Assembly (NCBI GenBank): GCA_016720465.1
Contig: JADKKO010000001.1
Span: 248,001 to 312,000, forward strand
Source: Holophagaceae bacterium
Lineage (GTDB): Bacteria > Acidobacteriota > Holophagae > Holophagales > Holophagaceae
Direction: 5' to 3'
DNA length: 64,000 nucleotides
Position numbers and translations under genes: made by a program. Shown here piece by piece: positions 35,523 through 44,282 of this stretch. Within the stretch, counting starts at the first letter, position 1; the number at the start of each line of letters is the position of its first letter. The notes beneath the pieces were generated by a model. It searched no databases. It was not told the DNA's origin and saw only the letters and a program-made list of their open reading frames with translations.

Positions 35523-35711
35523 ATGGAAGTCGTCAAGCTGTCCGTGGACCACCGCATCCAATCGAGGCTGGAGGCGCTGACGCTGCTTCAGAATGAAGCG
35601 ATGCCAGGCCTGCCCTACAACGAACAGGACGCTCTGAAGCAGGCCCTTGAACGGGGCCTGGACAACATGCTCCAGGAATTGTTGATCAGGACCGGGCACC
35701 GGGAAAATTGA
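35523..35711 (+). CDS. Small hypothetical cytoplasmic protein
   Basis: A 62-residue, largely helical protein: VDHRIQSRLEALTLLQNE, then a proline/glycine turn, then ALKQALERGLDNMLQELL. The ATG at 35523 has a very strong GGAGGAGG signal three bases away; upstream ATGs at 35511 and 35412 are less well placed. The helix-turn-helix-like pattern recalls small ribbon-helix-helix or CopG-like proteins, but no motif is decisive. The 181 bp before it hold no gene or recognisable RNA. It converges on the EF-G-like gene, 5 bp apart. Confidence 0.55.
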   Translation: MEVVKLSVDHRIQSRLEALTLLQNEAMPGLPYNEQDALKQALERGLDNMLQELLIRTGHREN

Positions 35712-35716
35712 AGGCC

Positions 35717-37744
35717 CTATTTTTCGAGCTCTTTCCGGCGGGTCTCCACCACACGCTCGGCTTCCTTGCCTTGCAGTTCCTGCAGGTGGTGGAAGGACCA
35801 ACTGAAGGTGCCGACGCCCATGGTGAGTGACCGCAACTCCACGATGACGTCATTCATCTCCGCTTGGGGGATGTAGGCGCTGACCACGTCCCAGCCGTTC
35901 CATCCGTCGCGGCCGTCGAAGCCGAGGATCTGGCCCGCCCGGCGCGTGGTGACCAGGCGCTGGGCCTTGGCGGTGAATTCATTGGGCACGGAGATGCGCA
36001 GTTCGAGGATGGGTTCCAGCAGCACGGGCTCGCACTTGGGAACGCCCTCGGCCAAGGCCACGCGGGCCGCCTGCTGGAAGGCCGCGTCGGAGCTGTCCAC
36101 CGTGTGGAAGCTGCCGTCGTAGAGGTTCACGGCGAAATCCACCATGTTGAACCCCAGGGGGCCGCGCTTCATGAATTCGAGGGAGCCCTTCTCGACGGAG
36201 CTGTGGTACTGCCTCGGCACCGAGCCGCCCACGATGGTTTCCGTGAATTCGAATCCCGAGCCGCGGGGCAGCGGCTTGATGTCGATATGCACATCGCCGA
36301 AGGCGCCGTGCCCGCCGGACTGGTGTTTGAAGCGGCCATGCTGCTTCACGGCTTTCTTGATGGTCTCCTTGTAGGGGACCATCGGGATCTCCGAGGCCAC
36401 GTCCACATTGAAGCGTCCCTTCAGCTTGGAGAGCGCGACTTTGAGATGGATGTCGCCCTGGCCCCAGAGGAGTTGTTCCTTGGTTTCCGGATTGTGCTCC
36501 AGGGTGAGCGATGCGTCTTCTTCGCTGAGCTTGTGCAGGGCGCCGCTCAGCTTCACTTCATCCCCGGCCTTCACGGTCTTGATGGAAATGCAGGTGAGGG
36601 GCTGGAGAGGATTGGGCCAAGCCAGTTCCACGGAGCCCGTGGGAGCCAGGCCGATTCCCGTATTGGCTTTTTCCAGTTTGCCCAAGGCTACGATTTCGCC
36701 TTCCACCGCCTTCGACACCTTCGAGTTGGATCCCCCCTGCGCCTTGAACATGCCGCTGACGGTCATGCCGTTCAGGGCCATGCCGTCCGAGAGATCTCCA
36801 CGCCAGGCGCGGACGAAACTCAGTTTGCCGATGTGCTGGGCATGGACGGTCTTGAACACCTGGGCCAGGGGCGACTTCTTGGGGACATTCAGGCGGTCGG
36901 CGGTCTGGGAGCACTCCGGAGCTTCGTGGCGCAGAGCCTTCAGCAGGCGCGTGATGCCAAGATCCTGCTCGGCGCTGCCGAAGAAGACGGGCACCATCAG
37001 ATCAGATTGAAGATCCTTGCGCAAGTCCGCATAGATCTCTTCCAGGGGCGGCACGGACTCTTCGAGCAGTTCTTCCATCAGGTGGTCGTCGTGGTCGGCG
37101 AGGGCCTCGAGGAGGTATTGCCTCCGGGTGTGTTCTTCCGGCAGCAGGTTTTCGGGCAGCTTGATGAGGTCGGAATCCTTGCCGGGTACGAATTTGTAGG
37201 CCCGTTCGCTGACCAGGTCCACGAATCCGGTGATGCGGTCGTCGTCGCGGATCGGAATTTCGCGGAGCAGGAGAGGGCGTCCGCTTACGGATTGCAAGGC
37301 TTCCAGGACCTCGGCCACCTTCACGAGATGCGTGTCCACCTTGTTGATGAAGATGATGTGCGGGATGGAATGGTCGTCGAGGAACTTCAGGATCGGCGAG
37401 ATCGTCAATGCGCGATAAGGGTCCGGTTCGCAGACCACCACGGCCACATCCACCACCATCAGGGCGTTGAGCGTGTCCTGGGTGAACTCCACGGAGCCGG
37501 GGCAATCCAGGAAGGTCCAGCTTTCGCCCAGGTAGGTGCAGGAGGCGAGGCTGGTCTCCACGCTCATCTGCCGTCCCCGGGCCTCGGGCGAGGGATCGCC
37601 CACGGTGTTGCCATCCTTGACGGTGCCTTTCTTGGGAATGGCGCCCGCTTTGTGGAGCAGGCTCTCCATCAAGGATGTCTTGCCTGAGAGATAAGGTCCG
37701 ACGATGGCCGCCACCCGCGGCGAGGAAACTACTTTGCCTGGCAT
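35717..37744 (-). CDS. Elongation factor G-like GTPase
   Basis: A 675-residue translational GTPase of the EF-G-like (FusA-paralogue) group. The G domain has a divergent G1 loop GPYLSGKTSL, G3 in FLDCPGSVEF, G4 INKVD and G5 in VFFGSAEQDLG. Domains II to V follow, with the domain IV segment FEFTETIVGGSVPRQYHSSV and the C-terminal block YIPQAEMNDVIVELRSLTMG like those of EF-G. True EF-G has AHIDAGKT and DTPGH, so this is a paralogue. ATG at 37744 has an AGGAG signal. EF-G-like proteins of this type are reported in many bacteria, but their role in translation is not settled. No ribosomal gene lies nearby. Confidence 0.85.
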   Translation of the reverse strand: MPGKVVSSPRVAAIVGPYLSGKTSLMESLLHKAGAIPKKGTVKDGNTVGDPSPEARGRQMSVETSLASCTYLGESWTFLDCPGSVEFTQDTLNALMVVDVAVVVCEPDPYRALTISPILKFLDDHSIPHIIFINKVDTHLVKVAEVLEALQSVSGRPLLLREIPIRDDDRITGFVDLVSERAYKFVPGKDSDLIKLPENLLPEEHTRRQYLLEALADHDDHLMEELLEESVPPLEEIYADLRKDLQSDLMVPVFFGSAEQDLGITRLLKALRHEAPECSQTADRLNVPKKSPLAQVFKTVHAQHIGKLSFVRAWRGDLSDGMALNGMTVSGMFKAQGGSNSKVSKAVEGEIVALGKLEKANTGIGLAPTGSVELAWPNPLQPLTCISIKTVKAGDEVKLSGALHKLSEEDASLTLEHNPETKEQLLWGQGDIHLKVALSKLKGRFNVDVASEIPMVPYKETIKKAVKQHGRFKHQSGGHGAFGDVHIDIKPLPRGSGFEFTETIVGGSVPRQYHSSVEKGSLEFMKRGPLGFNMVDFAVNLYDGSFHTVDSSDAAFQQAARVALAEGVPKCEPVLLEPILELRISVPNEFTAKAQRLVTTRRAGQILGFDGRDGWNGWDVVSAYIPQAEMNDVIVELRSLTMGVGTFSWSFHHLQELQGKEAERVVETRRKELEK

Positions 37745-37881
37745 CTGGAACTCCTGCTTGAGGGCTATATGATGGCCCAAGTTTCACCCAAGCATGGAGG
37801 AAGGCAATAAAAAATGGGTCACATATTCGCAAGCCCGATTGGCGGTAGTCTGTTGCGGATACTCGAGTCCGGGAGGCGCCC

Positions 37882-38970
37882 GTGTCCGCTACGAACCTGA
37901 CCGATTACCGGACTTTGGGCCGTTCGGGGCTGCGCGTCAGCCCGCTTTGCCTGGGCACCATGACTTTCGGCCAGGACTGGGGCTGGGGCGCGGATGCCAC
38001 CACCTCCGAGGCGATGCTGGAGCGCTACCTGGGGGCCGGAGGCAATTTCCTGGATACCGCCAACATCTACACCAAGGGACACTCGGAAGTCATCATCGGG
38101 GACTATTTCAAGCAGCGCGGAGGACGCGAACGCGTGGTTCTGGCCACCAAGTTCTGCGGCAACCTGCACAGCGGCGACCCGAATGCCGGCGGGGCTTCCC
38201 GCAAGAGCATCGCCTTCAACCTGGAGGAAAGCCTGCGCCGGCTCAAGACCGATTTCATCGACCTGTACTGGATGCACTTCGCGGACCCCCACACCCCCAT
38301 CGATGAAACCATGAGGGCCCTGGACGATGCGGTGCGGGCCGGGAAGGTGCGGTACATCGGCATCTCCGACACTCCCGCCTGGAAAGTCGTGCAGGGCCAG
38401 TACGAGGCCATCTTCCGCAACTGGACACCCTTCATCGCGCTCCAGGTCGAATATTCGCTGATGGAGCGCAGCGTCGAGGGCGACCTGCTGCCCATGGCCC
38501 AGGAAATGGGGCTGGGGGTCACACCCTGGTCGCCGCTCAAGGGCGGCCTGCTGTCCGGCAAGTACGGGCGCCACCGGCATCCGGAAAGCGAGGGCCGCCA
38601 CAAACCGGATTCGAAATACCTCATCGAGCGCACCTACCAGATCCTGGATGCCCTCGACGCGGTGGCGATGGAACAGAGCGAGGATGCGGCGGCGGTGGCC
38701 CTGGCCTGGTGCCGCGCCAAAGCCGGCGTCGCCAGCCCCATCCTTGGCGCCCGCACCTTGGAACAACTGGACTCCAACCTCTCTGCCCTCAGGCTGGAAC
38801 TGACCGCGGACCAGATGAGCCGGCTGGATGCGGCCAGCGAAACAGCCCAGGTGTTCCCGCACAGCTTCCTGGCCAACACCAAGCATGTTATGCAGGGTGG
38901 AACCTCCATAAATAAAATCAATTCCGAGATCTGGCCCTTGGCACCGAAGGTGAATCGGGAGCGATGGTAG
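37882..38970 (+). CDS. Aldo/keto reductase
   Basis: A 362-residue NADPH-dependent oxidoreductase of the aldo/keto reductase superfamily (TIM barrel). The catalytic tetrad is visible: Asp and Tyr in FLDTANIYTKGHSE, Lys in LATKFCG and His in LYWMHFADP. The C-terminal cofactor block reads AGVASPILGARTLEQLDSNL. Sequence from GRSGLRVSPLCLGTMTFG is typical of the AKR7/YajO-like branch. The start is GTG at 37882 with GGGAGG upstream. It is followed closely by a histidine phosphatase gene. The physiological substrate is not predictable. Confidence 0.88.
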   Translation: MSATNLTDYRTLGRSGLRVSPLCLGTMTFGQDWGWGADATTSEAMLERYLGAGGNFLDTANIYTKGHSEVIIGDYFKQRGGRERVVLATKFCGNLHSGDPNAGGASRKSIAFNLEESLRRLKTDFIDLYWMHFADPHTPIDETMRALDDAVRAGKVRYIGISDTPAWKVVQGQYEAIFRNWTPFIALQVEYSLMERSVEGDLLPMAQEMGLGVTPWSPLKGGLLSGKYGRHRHPESEGRHKPDSKYLIERTYQILDALDAVAMEQSEDAAAVALAWCRAKAGVASPILGARTLEQLDSNLSALRLELTADQMSRLDAASETAQVFPHSFLANTKHVMQGGTSINKINSEIWPLAPKVNRERW

Positions 38971-39000
38971 ATGGGACAGGCTCGGAATCCGGAGGCCTCT

Positions 39001-39603
39001 ATGGCGCGCGCGAGCCGACGCATACGATGGATGGGCCTGAGGGCCCTGGTTTCGTGCTTCATGGCGGGACTGCTCCTGGCGGCCTGGGTTCCGGCCGCCG
39101 CCCAGGCCGGCGTCGCCCCGCCAACTCCGGGCGACCCCACCACCGTCATCATCCTGCGCCATGCGGAGCGGCTATCGGACGACAAGGACACGCCGCTTTC
39201 CGGAGCGGGCGAGGCCCGCGCCAGAGCCCTGGTGCCGCTGCTATCGGGACTCCAACCGGACGTGGTGGTCGTTTCCGAGCTGCGGCGCACCCGGCAGACG
39301 GTCGCGCCATTCCTGGAGCGCGCCAAGCGGAGCCCCTTGGTCCGCAGCAACGAGAAATGCATCGAGCTCGCTCAGGAAATCCTGAAGGAGTGGCGGGGCA
39401 GGACCGTGCTCGTGGCCTGGCATCGCGGTCCCCATGTGGACCTGGCACGGGCCCTTGGAGTGAAGGAGCCGTTTCCTTCCTGGACCCACGACACCTATGA
39501 CCGCTACTGGGTGGTCACCATCGCCGCGGATGGCGTAGCCACGCTGGTGGAGAAGACCCAGCCTCCGGTCAAGGAGCCGCCGTCTTCCCCGACCTCCAGA
39601 TGA
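39001..39603 (+). CDS. Exported histidine phosphatase family protein
   Basis: A 200-residue phosphoglycerate mutase-like protein with an N-terminal signal peptide (GLRALVSCFMAGLLLAAWVP). The phosphohistidine motif is LRHAERLS near residue 55; a TPLSGAGEARA segment follows, with SELRRTRQT, and a second histidine in AWHRGPH. This order is usual, but the second motif is not the classic GHS. ATG at 39001 has GGAGG at good spacing; an ATG at 38971 directly after the reductase stop is also possible. The 3' end overlaps the convergent membrane protein gene by 35 bp. An extracytoplasmic phosphatase role is inferred. Confidence 0.8.
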   Translation: MARASRRIRWMGLRALVSCFMAGLLLAAWVPAAAQAGVAPPTPGDPTTVIILRHAERLSDDKDTPLSGAGEARARALVPLLSGLQPDVVVVSELRRTRQTVAPFLERAKRSPLVRSNEKCIELAQEILKEWRGRTVLVAWHRGPHVDLARALGVKEPFPSWTHDTYDRYWVVTIAADGVATLVEKTQPPVKEPPSSPTSR

Positions 39604-40618
39604 AGCCGTCCAGCAGGTAGTGGGTGGCCTGGGGCAGGGCCAGGAGCGGAACGACGAAGACTTTGGCCATGCGGGAAAGGTCCCATCTTTCGCCGAACAG
39701 GGTTGGATGGTCGTGCCAGATCCCCAGGTCCCAGAGCCATTCTTCGCCGTAGGCGGCGAGGATCAGCATCGCTATGAAAGCCCATGGCCCGGCTTGGATC
39801 AGGGCACCGGCGGAGCCGGTTTTTCCGGGCTCCAGCTTGCTTCGCTGCCAGACCAGCACCATGTAAGGCAGGCCGTGGGGCAGCACGTTCAGCAGGGTGA
39901 AGGCCCAGTCGCTGTTGAAGGTGACGATGGCGAGATGCCAGGTGAGGGCAGTGGTGAGGACGATGAGGGTTTTTCCCACTGGGATGAATCGCTCCGATTT
40001 CCATCGGATGGATTGCCGGATGGCGAAGAGCCCCAAAAGTCCTAGGTAGAGCGGCAAAGTCGCGGTGGCCAGCCCTGCCGCCAGGGGGCCCGCGAAATCC
40101 CCCTCCAGGAACCAGGCGAAGGAACGGGGCAGGTGGCCGTGCCACCAGAGCAGCGGCCACAGGGTCGATGCGTAGATCGACGCCCGGTCGAGGTGGCGGT
40201 CAAAAGCCCTGATGCCGGGCTCCTTGCGTTGATAGAGGGCCACCCACCCGGCCTGCTGCCGGATGAAGTGGAAGACCGCCAGGTAGGCCAGCATCCGCCA
40301 GAAGAGCTGGCCTGATTGATGGTGCAGCGCCGCCCCCAGCAGCCAGGCGGCCAGCGGGACCAGCGAGTAGCGCGCCGGATGAGCCTTCAACTCCGCGGGG
40401 TCCAGATAGGTGCGCAGCCAGGTGGCGTGGACATGGGCCACGTCGACGCCCACCACGGCCAGCAGCCAGATCCAGATGGGCAGCGGCGCCTGGAGCAGCC
40501 CCAGCTTCCAGCCCAGGGCCGTCAGAGCCAGCGCCAAGGCGGAGGAACCGCCGAAAGCCGCCAGGTCCAGCCCGCGCGAGAAGAGCCAGGGCTGGGCGGG
40601 GGGAATTCGCGGGGCCAC
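39569..40618 (-). CDS. Polytopic membrane protein, last gene of the polyamine operon
   Basis: A 349-residue membrane protein with about nine hydrophobic segments, including LPIWIWLLAVVGVDVAHVHA and FAWFLEGDFAG. Histidine- and tryptophan-rich stretches such as VAHVHATWLRTYLD, HHQSGQLFW and LLWWHGHLPRSF are a notable feature and could bind metal or haem, although no known family is recognised. It starts at GTG 40618, three bases after the stop of the FAD enzyme gene, so the two are almost certainly translationally coupled. The C-terminus overlaps the convergent phosphatase gene by 35 bp. Its role may be transport or partner function for the amine-oxidase-like protein. Confidence 0.78.
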   Translation of the reverse strand: MAPRIPPAQPWLFSRGLDLAAFGGSSALALALTALGWKLGLLQAPLPIWIWLLAVVGVDVAHVHATWLRTYLDPAELKAHPARYSLVPLAAWLLGAALHHQSGQLFWRMLAYLAVFHFIRQQAGWVALYQRKEPGIRAFDRHLDRASIYASTLWPLLWWHGHLPRSFAWFLEGDFAGPLAAGLATATLPLYLGLLGLFAIRQSIRWKSERFIPVGKTLIVLTTALTWHLAIVTFNSDWAFTLLNVLPHGLPYMVLVWQRSKLEPGKTGSAGALIQAGPWAFIAMLILAAYGEEWLWDLGIWHDHPTLFGERWDLSRMAKVFVVPLLALPQATHYLLDGFIWRSGKTAAP

Positions 40619-40621
40619 GTT

Positions 40622-42241
40622 TCACCGCCAACTGGGCGATACGATTCCGAAGCTCTCCAGGATTTCCTCGGCGGCCCGGAGGCCATGATCCTGGGCCTCT
40701 TCATACAGCGCCAGGCCGCTCAGGTCGGTGTGGGCGAAATGGATGCCCTGATGGGGCTCCTTGGCCCGCCGCAGGGCCTCGCTGAACAGGAAGTTGGGCC
40801 GCGGCTGCACCATGGCGTGGCCCCATTGGATGATGTCCACCCGCGCGACGTGGCGGTCCAGGTCCGGATGGGCCTTGCGGAGATCATCCAGCACGAGGTT
40901 GACGCAGGTCTGCCAGTCCATGTCCTGCATCCGCTTGCGCTCGGCGCGGTCGTCCAGGTCCGTGAACGGGTAGTAGTACGTCCACACCGTGGGGCCGTGG
41001 TCCCGGTAGCTCTGGTGCGTGGCCACCACGTAGCCAAGGCCCGGGCTGTCCCTCAGCACGTTGTCCCAGGCCAGCGGCATGCCCTCTTCCTTGGGCCGCT
41101 CCCGGAGGGTGATGTTCGCCACCAGCCAGGGAGCCACGTGGAAGGCGCTAGCACCCTCCGGGCGCTCGGTCCACAGGGTCGGAATCACGTGCTGGGCCAG
41201 ATGCTGCGGTCCCGCGAAAACCACGCGCTTGGCTTTCCATCCCAGCGCGGTTTCGCTTTTCGAATCGAAACCGCTGACCTGGATGGCATCGGGCGAGATG
41301 CGGAGGATCTGGCCCACGGCGACGCCCGTGCGGATCCGGTCCTGGCAGGTGTATTTCATGTGGTTCACCAGGGCGCCGTTGCCCTCGGGCCAGGTGATGA
41401 TCGGACGGCTGTCCTCGCCGGGATTGAGTTTGCGGGCAGCGAAATAGAAGAGGCCGGCCCAGGCGGAGGTGCTCTCCAGCCGTGTGCCGTAGTCATCCCG
41501 GCAGGCATAGTCCAGGAGCCAGAGCAGCCGCTCGGAGGTCAGCCCTTTCTTGTCCAGCCATTGCTTGAAACTTTGGCGGTCGAGGGCCTGGGGTTCCGGC
41601 GCGTCGCTGCACTTGGATCTGGGGATGGTGAAGGCGCGGCGCCCCTCGGAGTCCCGCCAGGCCACCCAGGCATCCACCTCGGTGAAGAACTGCTTGTACT
41701 GGCGGTCATCGGCCTTGGACATCCCGGCACGGAGGTAGAGGCCTTCCCACCATTGCCCCGCGGCGAAGATGCGCTCTTCGGGGGCTCTCACCAGAGCTTG
41801 TTCCGCGAAGACCGGATCGCCCTGCTCCGTGAAGGACTCCACGGCGCCGACTTCCTTGAGAATCCGCACCAGCGCGCGATTGTCGCGGTTCGGGGCCGGC
41901 ACGTAGTGGCCGCCCCAGGGATAGGCGCTGATGCCGTTGCGCCCGGACCGCGAGGTGCCGCCCACCTGCGATTCCAATTCCAGAAGGAGGTACTTCTTGA
42001 AGCCCTGGCCCTCGAACCGCCAGGCGGCGCTCAGCCCCGCGATTCCGCCGCCCACGATGACGACGTCCACCTCTTCGAAGGCCGTGGGCTGGGGCAGCTG
42101 CACGTCGCGGACCTTGTGCCCCAGGTCAAGCGAAGGTCCCAGGATCTCGCCGTCGTAGTGCCTGCGCCGCTTGAACCGGTCGCAACCGGCTCCTGCAAGC
42201 CCCAGGGCCGCGGTCCCGGCTGTGAACGCGCGCCGCCGCAT
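40622..42241 (-). CDS. Exported FAD-dependent amine oxidase-like protein
   Basis: A 539-residue flavoprotein of the NAD(P)/FAD amine-oxidase superfamily. The N-terminus, MRRRAFTAGTAALGLAGAGC, has a twin-arginine-like RRxF and hydrophobic stretch; the cysteine may be lipidated. The FAD Rossmann loop VDVVIVGGGIAGLSAAW begins near residue 58, and the following SQVGGTSRSGRNG is the usual flavin-binding arginine/glycine block. A C-terminal FAD motif is THTDLSGLALYEEA-like (HFAHTDLSGLALYEEA). The start is ATG 42241, 43 bp after the speE-like stop. Its position beside an aminopropyltransferase suggests it oxidises polyamines or a derived amine in the periplasm, but the substrate is inferred. Confidence 0.85.
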   Translation of the reverse strand: MRRRAFTAGTAALGLAGAGCDRFKRRRHYDGEILGPSLDLGHKVRDVQLPQPTAFEEVDVVIVGGGIAGLSAAWRFEGQGFKKYLLLELESQVGGTSRSGRNGISAYPWGGHYVPAPNRDNRALVRILKEVGAVESFTEQGDPVFAEQALVRAPEERIFAAGQWWEGLYLRAGMSKADDRQYKQFFTEVDAWVAWRDSEGRRAFTIPRSKCSDAPEPQALDRQSFKQWLDKKGLTSERLLWLLDYACRDDYGTRLESTSAWAGLFYFAARKLNPGEDSRPIITWPEGNGALVNHMKYTCQDRIRTGVAVGQILRISPDAIQVSGFDSKSETALGWKAKRVVFAGPQHLAQHVIPTLWTERPEGASAFHVAPWLVANITLRERPKEEGMPLAWDNVLRDSPGLGYVVATHQSYRDHGPTVWTYYYPFTDLDDRAERKRMQDMDWQTCVNLVLDDLRKAHPDLDRHVARVDIIQWGHAMVQPRPNFLFSEALRRAKEPHQGIHFAHTDLSGLALYEEAQDHGLRAAEEILESFGIVSPSWR

Positions 42242-42284
42242 CACACCGCCGGAGGGCGGGGCGGGGAACTTCGAAGCCCATCGG

Positions 42285-43892
42285 TCAGGACCATCGTTTC
42301 CACTCGGTCGCGTAGAGATGCACCAGCACCTGGTTGTCCAGGCGGTTGATTTCCGTGGGAAGGCGGTCCATGTCGTGGGGGAAGGCGAACATGGCGGCCA
42401 ACGTTCCATCGGTGAGGTAGCGCAGGTCCGGCAGGGTCGTCCTCGGCATGTCGAAGGGCGCCGGCGAAGCCAACACGAACCCCCAGACACCGAAGGAAGG
42501 GACCGGCAGATTGTAGGGACGCGTCTGGAAGCCCGCGGCCTCCACCGTGGCGTTGATGCACCAGAACGATTTCCGGGCCATCAGGGGCGAGGTGCTCTGG
42601 ATGGCCGCGATCCCATCGGGCGCCAAGGCCTTGCGGAGCAGCTTGTAGTAGCGCGTGGTGTAGAGCTTTCCGACGCTGTAGGTGTGCGGATCCGGAAAAT
42701 CGATGAAAGCCAGGTCGTAGGGTTCGAGCTGCCGTTGCTCGTTGAGCCAGACCATGGCGTCCTGGTTGACCACTTCCACCCGGCGGTCCAGGAGCGCGCC
42801 TTTGTTCAGCTCCCGCATCAACGGCATCTGCGCCGCCAGCGTGGTCATGGCGGGATCGAGATCCACCAGGGTGACTTTCTCGACTCCGGAATGCTTCAGG
42901 ATTTCCCGCACCGCGAGGCCATCGCCGCCGCCGCAGACGAGGATCCGTTTGGCGCCGGGCTTGAGCGAGAATGCGGGATGGACCAGGGCTTCGTGGTACC
43001 GGTATTCGTCGGCGCTCGAAAATTGCAGTCCGCCATTCAGGAAGAGCTGGAAACTGCCCCGGCCGTGGGTGATGACGATGCGCTGGTAGGCTGTGTCCTT
43101 GGCATAGACGATCTCGTCGGCGTAGATCTCCTCTTCCACCATCAGTGTGAACCGCTGCGCGAAGACGAGGCCGGCGCCCAGGAGGAGGATCACCGCCACG
43201 CAGCGGATGCGCAGCATCTGGCGGTTGCCGAGCAGCGGTTTCAGCAGATGCGTGGACCACCAGCCCACCAAGGCGTTCAACATCCCGAAAAACAGGCAGG
43301 TCCGCACGAGGCCGAGCTTCGGCATGAGCAGCAGGGGAAACAGGATGCTGGCGGCCAACGCGCCGATGTAGTCGAGGGTCAGCACCTGGGCGATGAGATC
43401 CTTGAAGGCCACCTGTGGTTTCAGGATCCGCATCAGAAGGGGGATTTCCAGGCCTACGAGGGTGCCGATGGCCGCCACCAATCCGTAGAGCAGGGGCCTG
43501 AAGGCGTGGGTATGGGCGAAGGCCTGGAAAAGGATGGGCGCCGAAAATCCGCCCACCAGCGCCACAGCCAGCTCCAGATCGACGAAGCGCTGCGCCAGCC
43601 CCTTGTGCAGGTGGCGGGACAGGTAGGAACCCAGCCCCATGGCGCTTAAATACACGCCGATGACCGTCGAGAACTGCATGACGGAATCACCCAGCAGGTA
43701 GCTCGCCAGGGTGCCGGCCACCAACTCGTAGATGAGGCCGCAGCTGGCGATGACGAAGACCGTGAGGAACAGCAGAGGGACCTTCAATTGCGGTGCCGCG
43801 GGCCCGGTCCCCTGGCTCCCCGCGTCCCCCCTGTCAGCCGCTCCGTCCGCCGTCCCCGGCTTGGCTCCGGACGCGGCCTTGGCATCAGCCAT
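42285..43892 (-). CDS. Membrane-fused polyamine aminopropyltransferase (spermidine synthase-like)
   Basis: A 535-residue protein in two parts. Residues about 40-260 form six or seven membrane helices (VPLLFLTVFVIASCGLIYEL, FSTVIGVYLSAMGLGSYL and others). Residues about 280-520 are a spermidine synthase fold with the decarboxy-SAM loop LVCGGGDGLAVREIL, VDLDPAMTTLA, and DFPDPHTYSVGKLYTTRYY, where the catalytic aspartates lie. ATG at 43892 overlaps the DUF350 stop by 8 bp. Such membrane-fused SpeE proteins are known to be widespread and of uncertain activity. The reaction would transfer an aminopropyl group to an amine or other acceptor at the membrane. No SAM decarboxylase gene is in the window. 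Confidence 0.88.
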   Translation of the reverse strand: MADAKAASGAKPGTADGAADRGDAGSQGTGPAAPQLKVPLLFLTVFVIASCGLIYELVAGTLASYLLGDSVMQFSTVIGVYLSAMGLGSYLSRHLHKGLAQRFVDLELAVALVGGFSAPILFQAFAHTHAFRPLLYGLVAAIGTLVGLEIPLLMRILKPQVAFKDLIAQVLTLDYIGALAASILFPLLLMPKLGLVRTCLFFGMLNALVGWWSTHLLKPLLGNRQMLRIRCVAVILLLGAGLVFAQRFTLMVEEEIYADEIVYAKDTAYQRIVITHGRGSFQLFLNGGLQFSSADEYRYHEALVHPAFSLKPGAKRILVCGGGDGLAVREILKHSGVEKVTLVDLDPAMTTLAAQMPLMRELNKGALLDRRVEVVNQDAMVWLNEQRQLEPYDLAFIDFPDPHTYSVGKLYTTRYYKLLRKALAPDGIAAIQSTSPLMARKSFWCINATVEAAGFQTRPYNLPVPSFGVWGFVLASPAPFDMPRTTLPDLRYLTDGTLAAMFAFPHDMDRLPTEINRLDNQVLVHLYATEWKRWS

Positions 43893-44103
43893 GAATGGCC
43901 GCCGCGATGATGATGGAGATTCCCAGGATGAGGCTCCCCAGCACGATGCCCAAGGCGACATTCTGGTCTTCCTCCATTTCCTTGCGCATGGAGAAGGGCA
44001 GGATCTTGACGAGCAGCAGCCATACGAGGCCCATGATGAGCAGCCCCATCAGCGCGAAAATGCCGGCGGTCTTGAGGTGGGTCAGGAGATTGTAGGGTTC
44101 CAT
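43885..44103 (-). CDS. DUF350 family small membrane protein (YjfL-like)
   Basis: A 72-residue protein with two membrane helices: ALMGLLIMGLVWLLLV and VALGIVLGSLILGISIIIAA, with an acidic loop (MRKEMEEDQN) between them. The glycine/serine-patterned second helix is typical of DUF350, the family of E. coli YjfL, usually found in pairs of repeats. Here a single repeat is present. It starts at ATG 44103, overlapping the stop of the preceding gene (TGATG), and its own stop overlaps the start of the aminopropyltransferase gene. DUF350 genes are reported near spermidine synthases and phage-shock genes, pointing to membrane-stress or polyamine-linked roles. Confidence 0.82.
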   Translation of the reverse strand: MEPYNLLTHLKTAGIFALMGLLIMGLVWLLLVKILPFSMRKEMEEDQNVALGIVLGSLILGISIIIAAAIHG

Positions 44104-44282
44104 CACTTGCCTCCGTGAAATCCGTTGTTATGCAGAAAAGTGCGGTAGGCGCCGGGCGTCTGGCGGACGTCCGGCGGAAGCACAATCCGTTTGCGCGCGC
44201 CGAAAAGCTCCATGCCTAAAAATCCATTGGCGGTAACCAGGCCGAAGCCGCCCAACAGTGCCAGTGCGTAAAGGGTGCGCAT
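44103..44282 (-). CDS. 59-residue membrane or exported protein, unknown
   Basis: A short protein with one N-terminal hydrophobic helix (LYALALLGGFGLVTANGFLG) followed by a basic tail (FGARKRIVLPPDVRQTPGAY). Its ATG overlaps the TGA of the DUF4178 gene, and its TGA overlaps the ATG of the DUF350 gene (TGATG both times), which makes translation of all three strictly coupled and supports this being a real gene. A single helix suggests a membrane anchor or partner for its neighbours. No family is recognised. Confidence 0.75.
   Translation of the reverse strand: MRTLYALALLGGFGLVTANGFLGMELFGARKRIVLPPDVRQTPGAYRTFLHNNGFHGGK

Noticed and set aside
35864..37687. 607-codon plus-strand frame antisense to the EF-G-like gene
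   Set aside because: It is a shadow of the minus-strand GTPase, with a histidine/glycine/arginine-rich low-complexity product and no family match.
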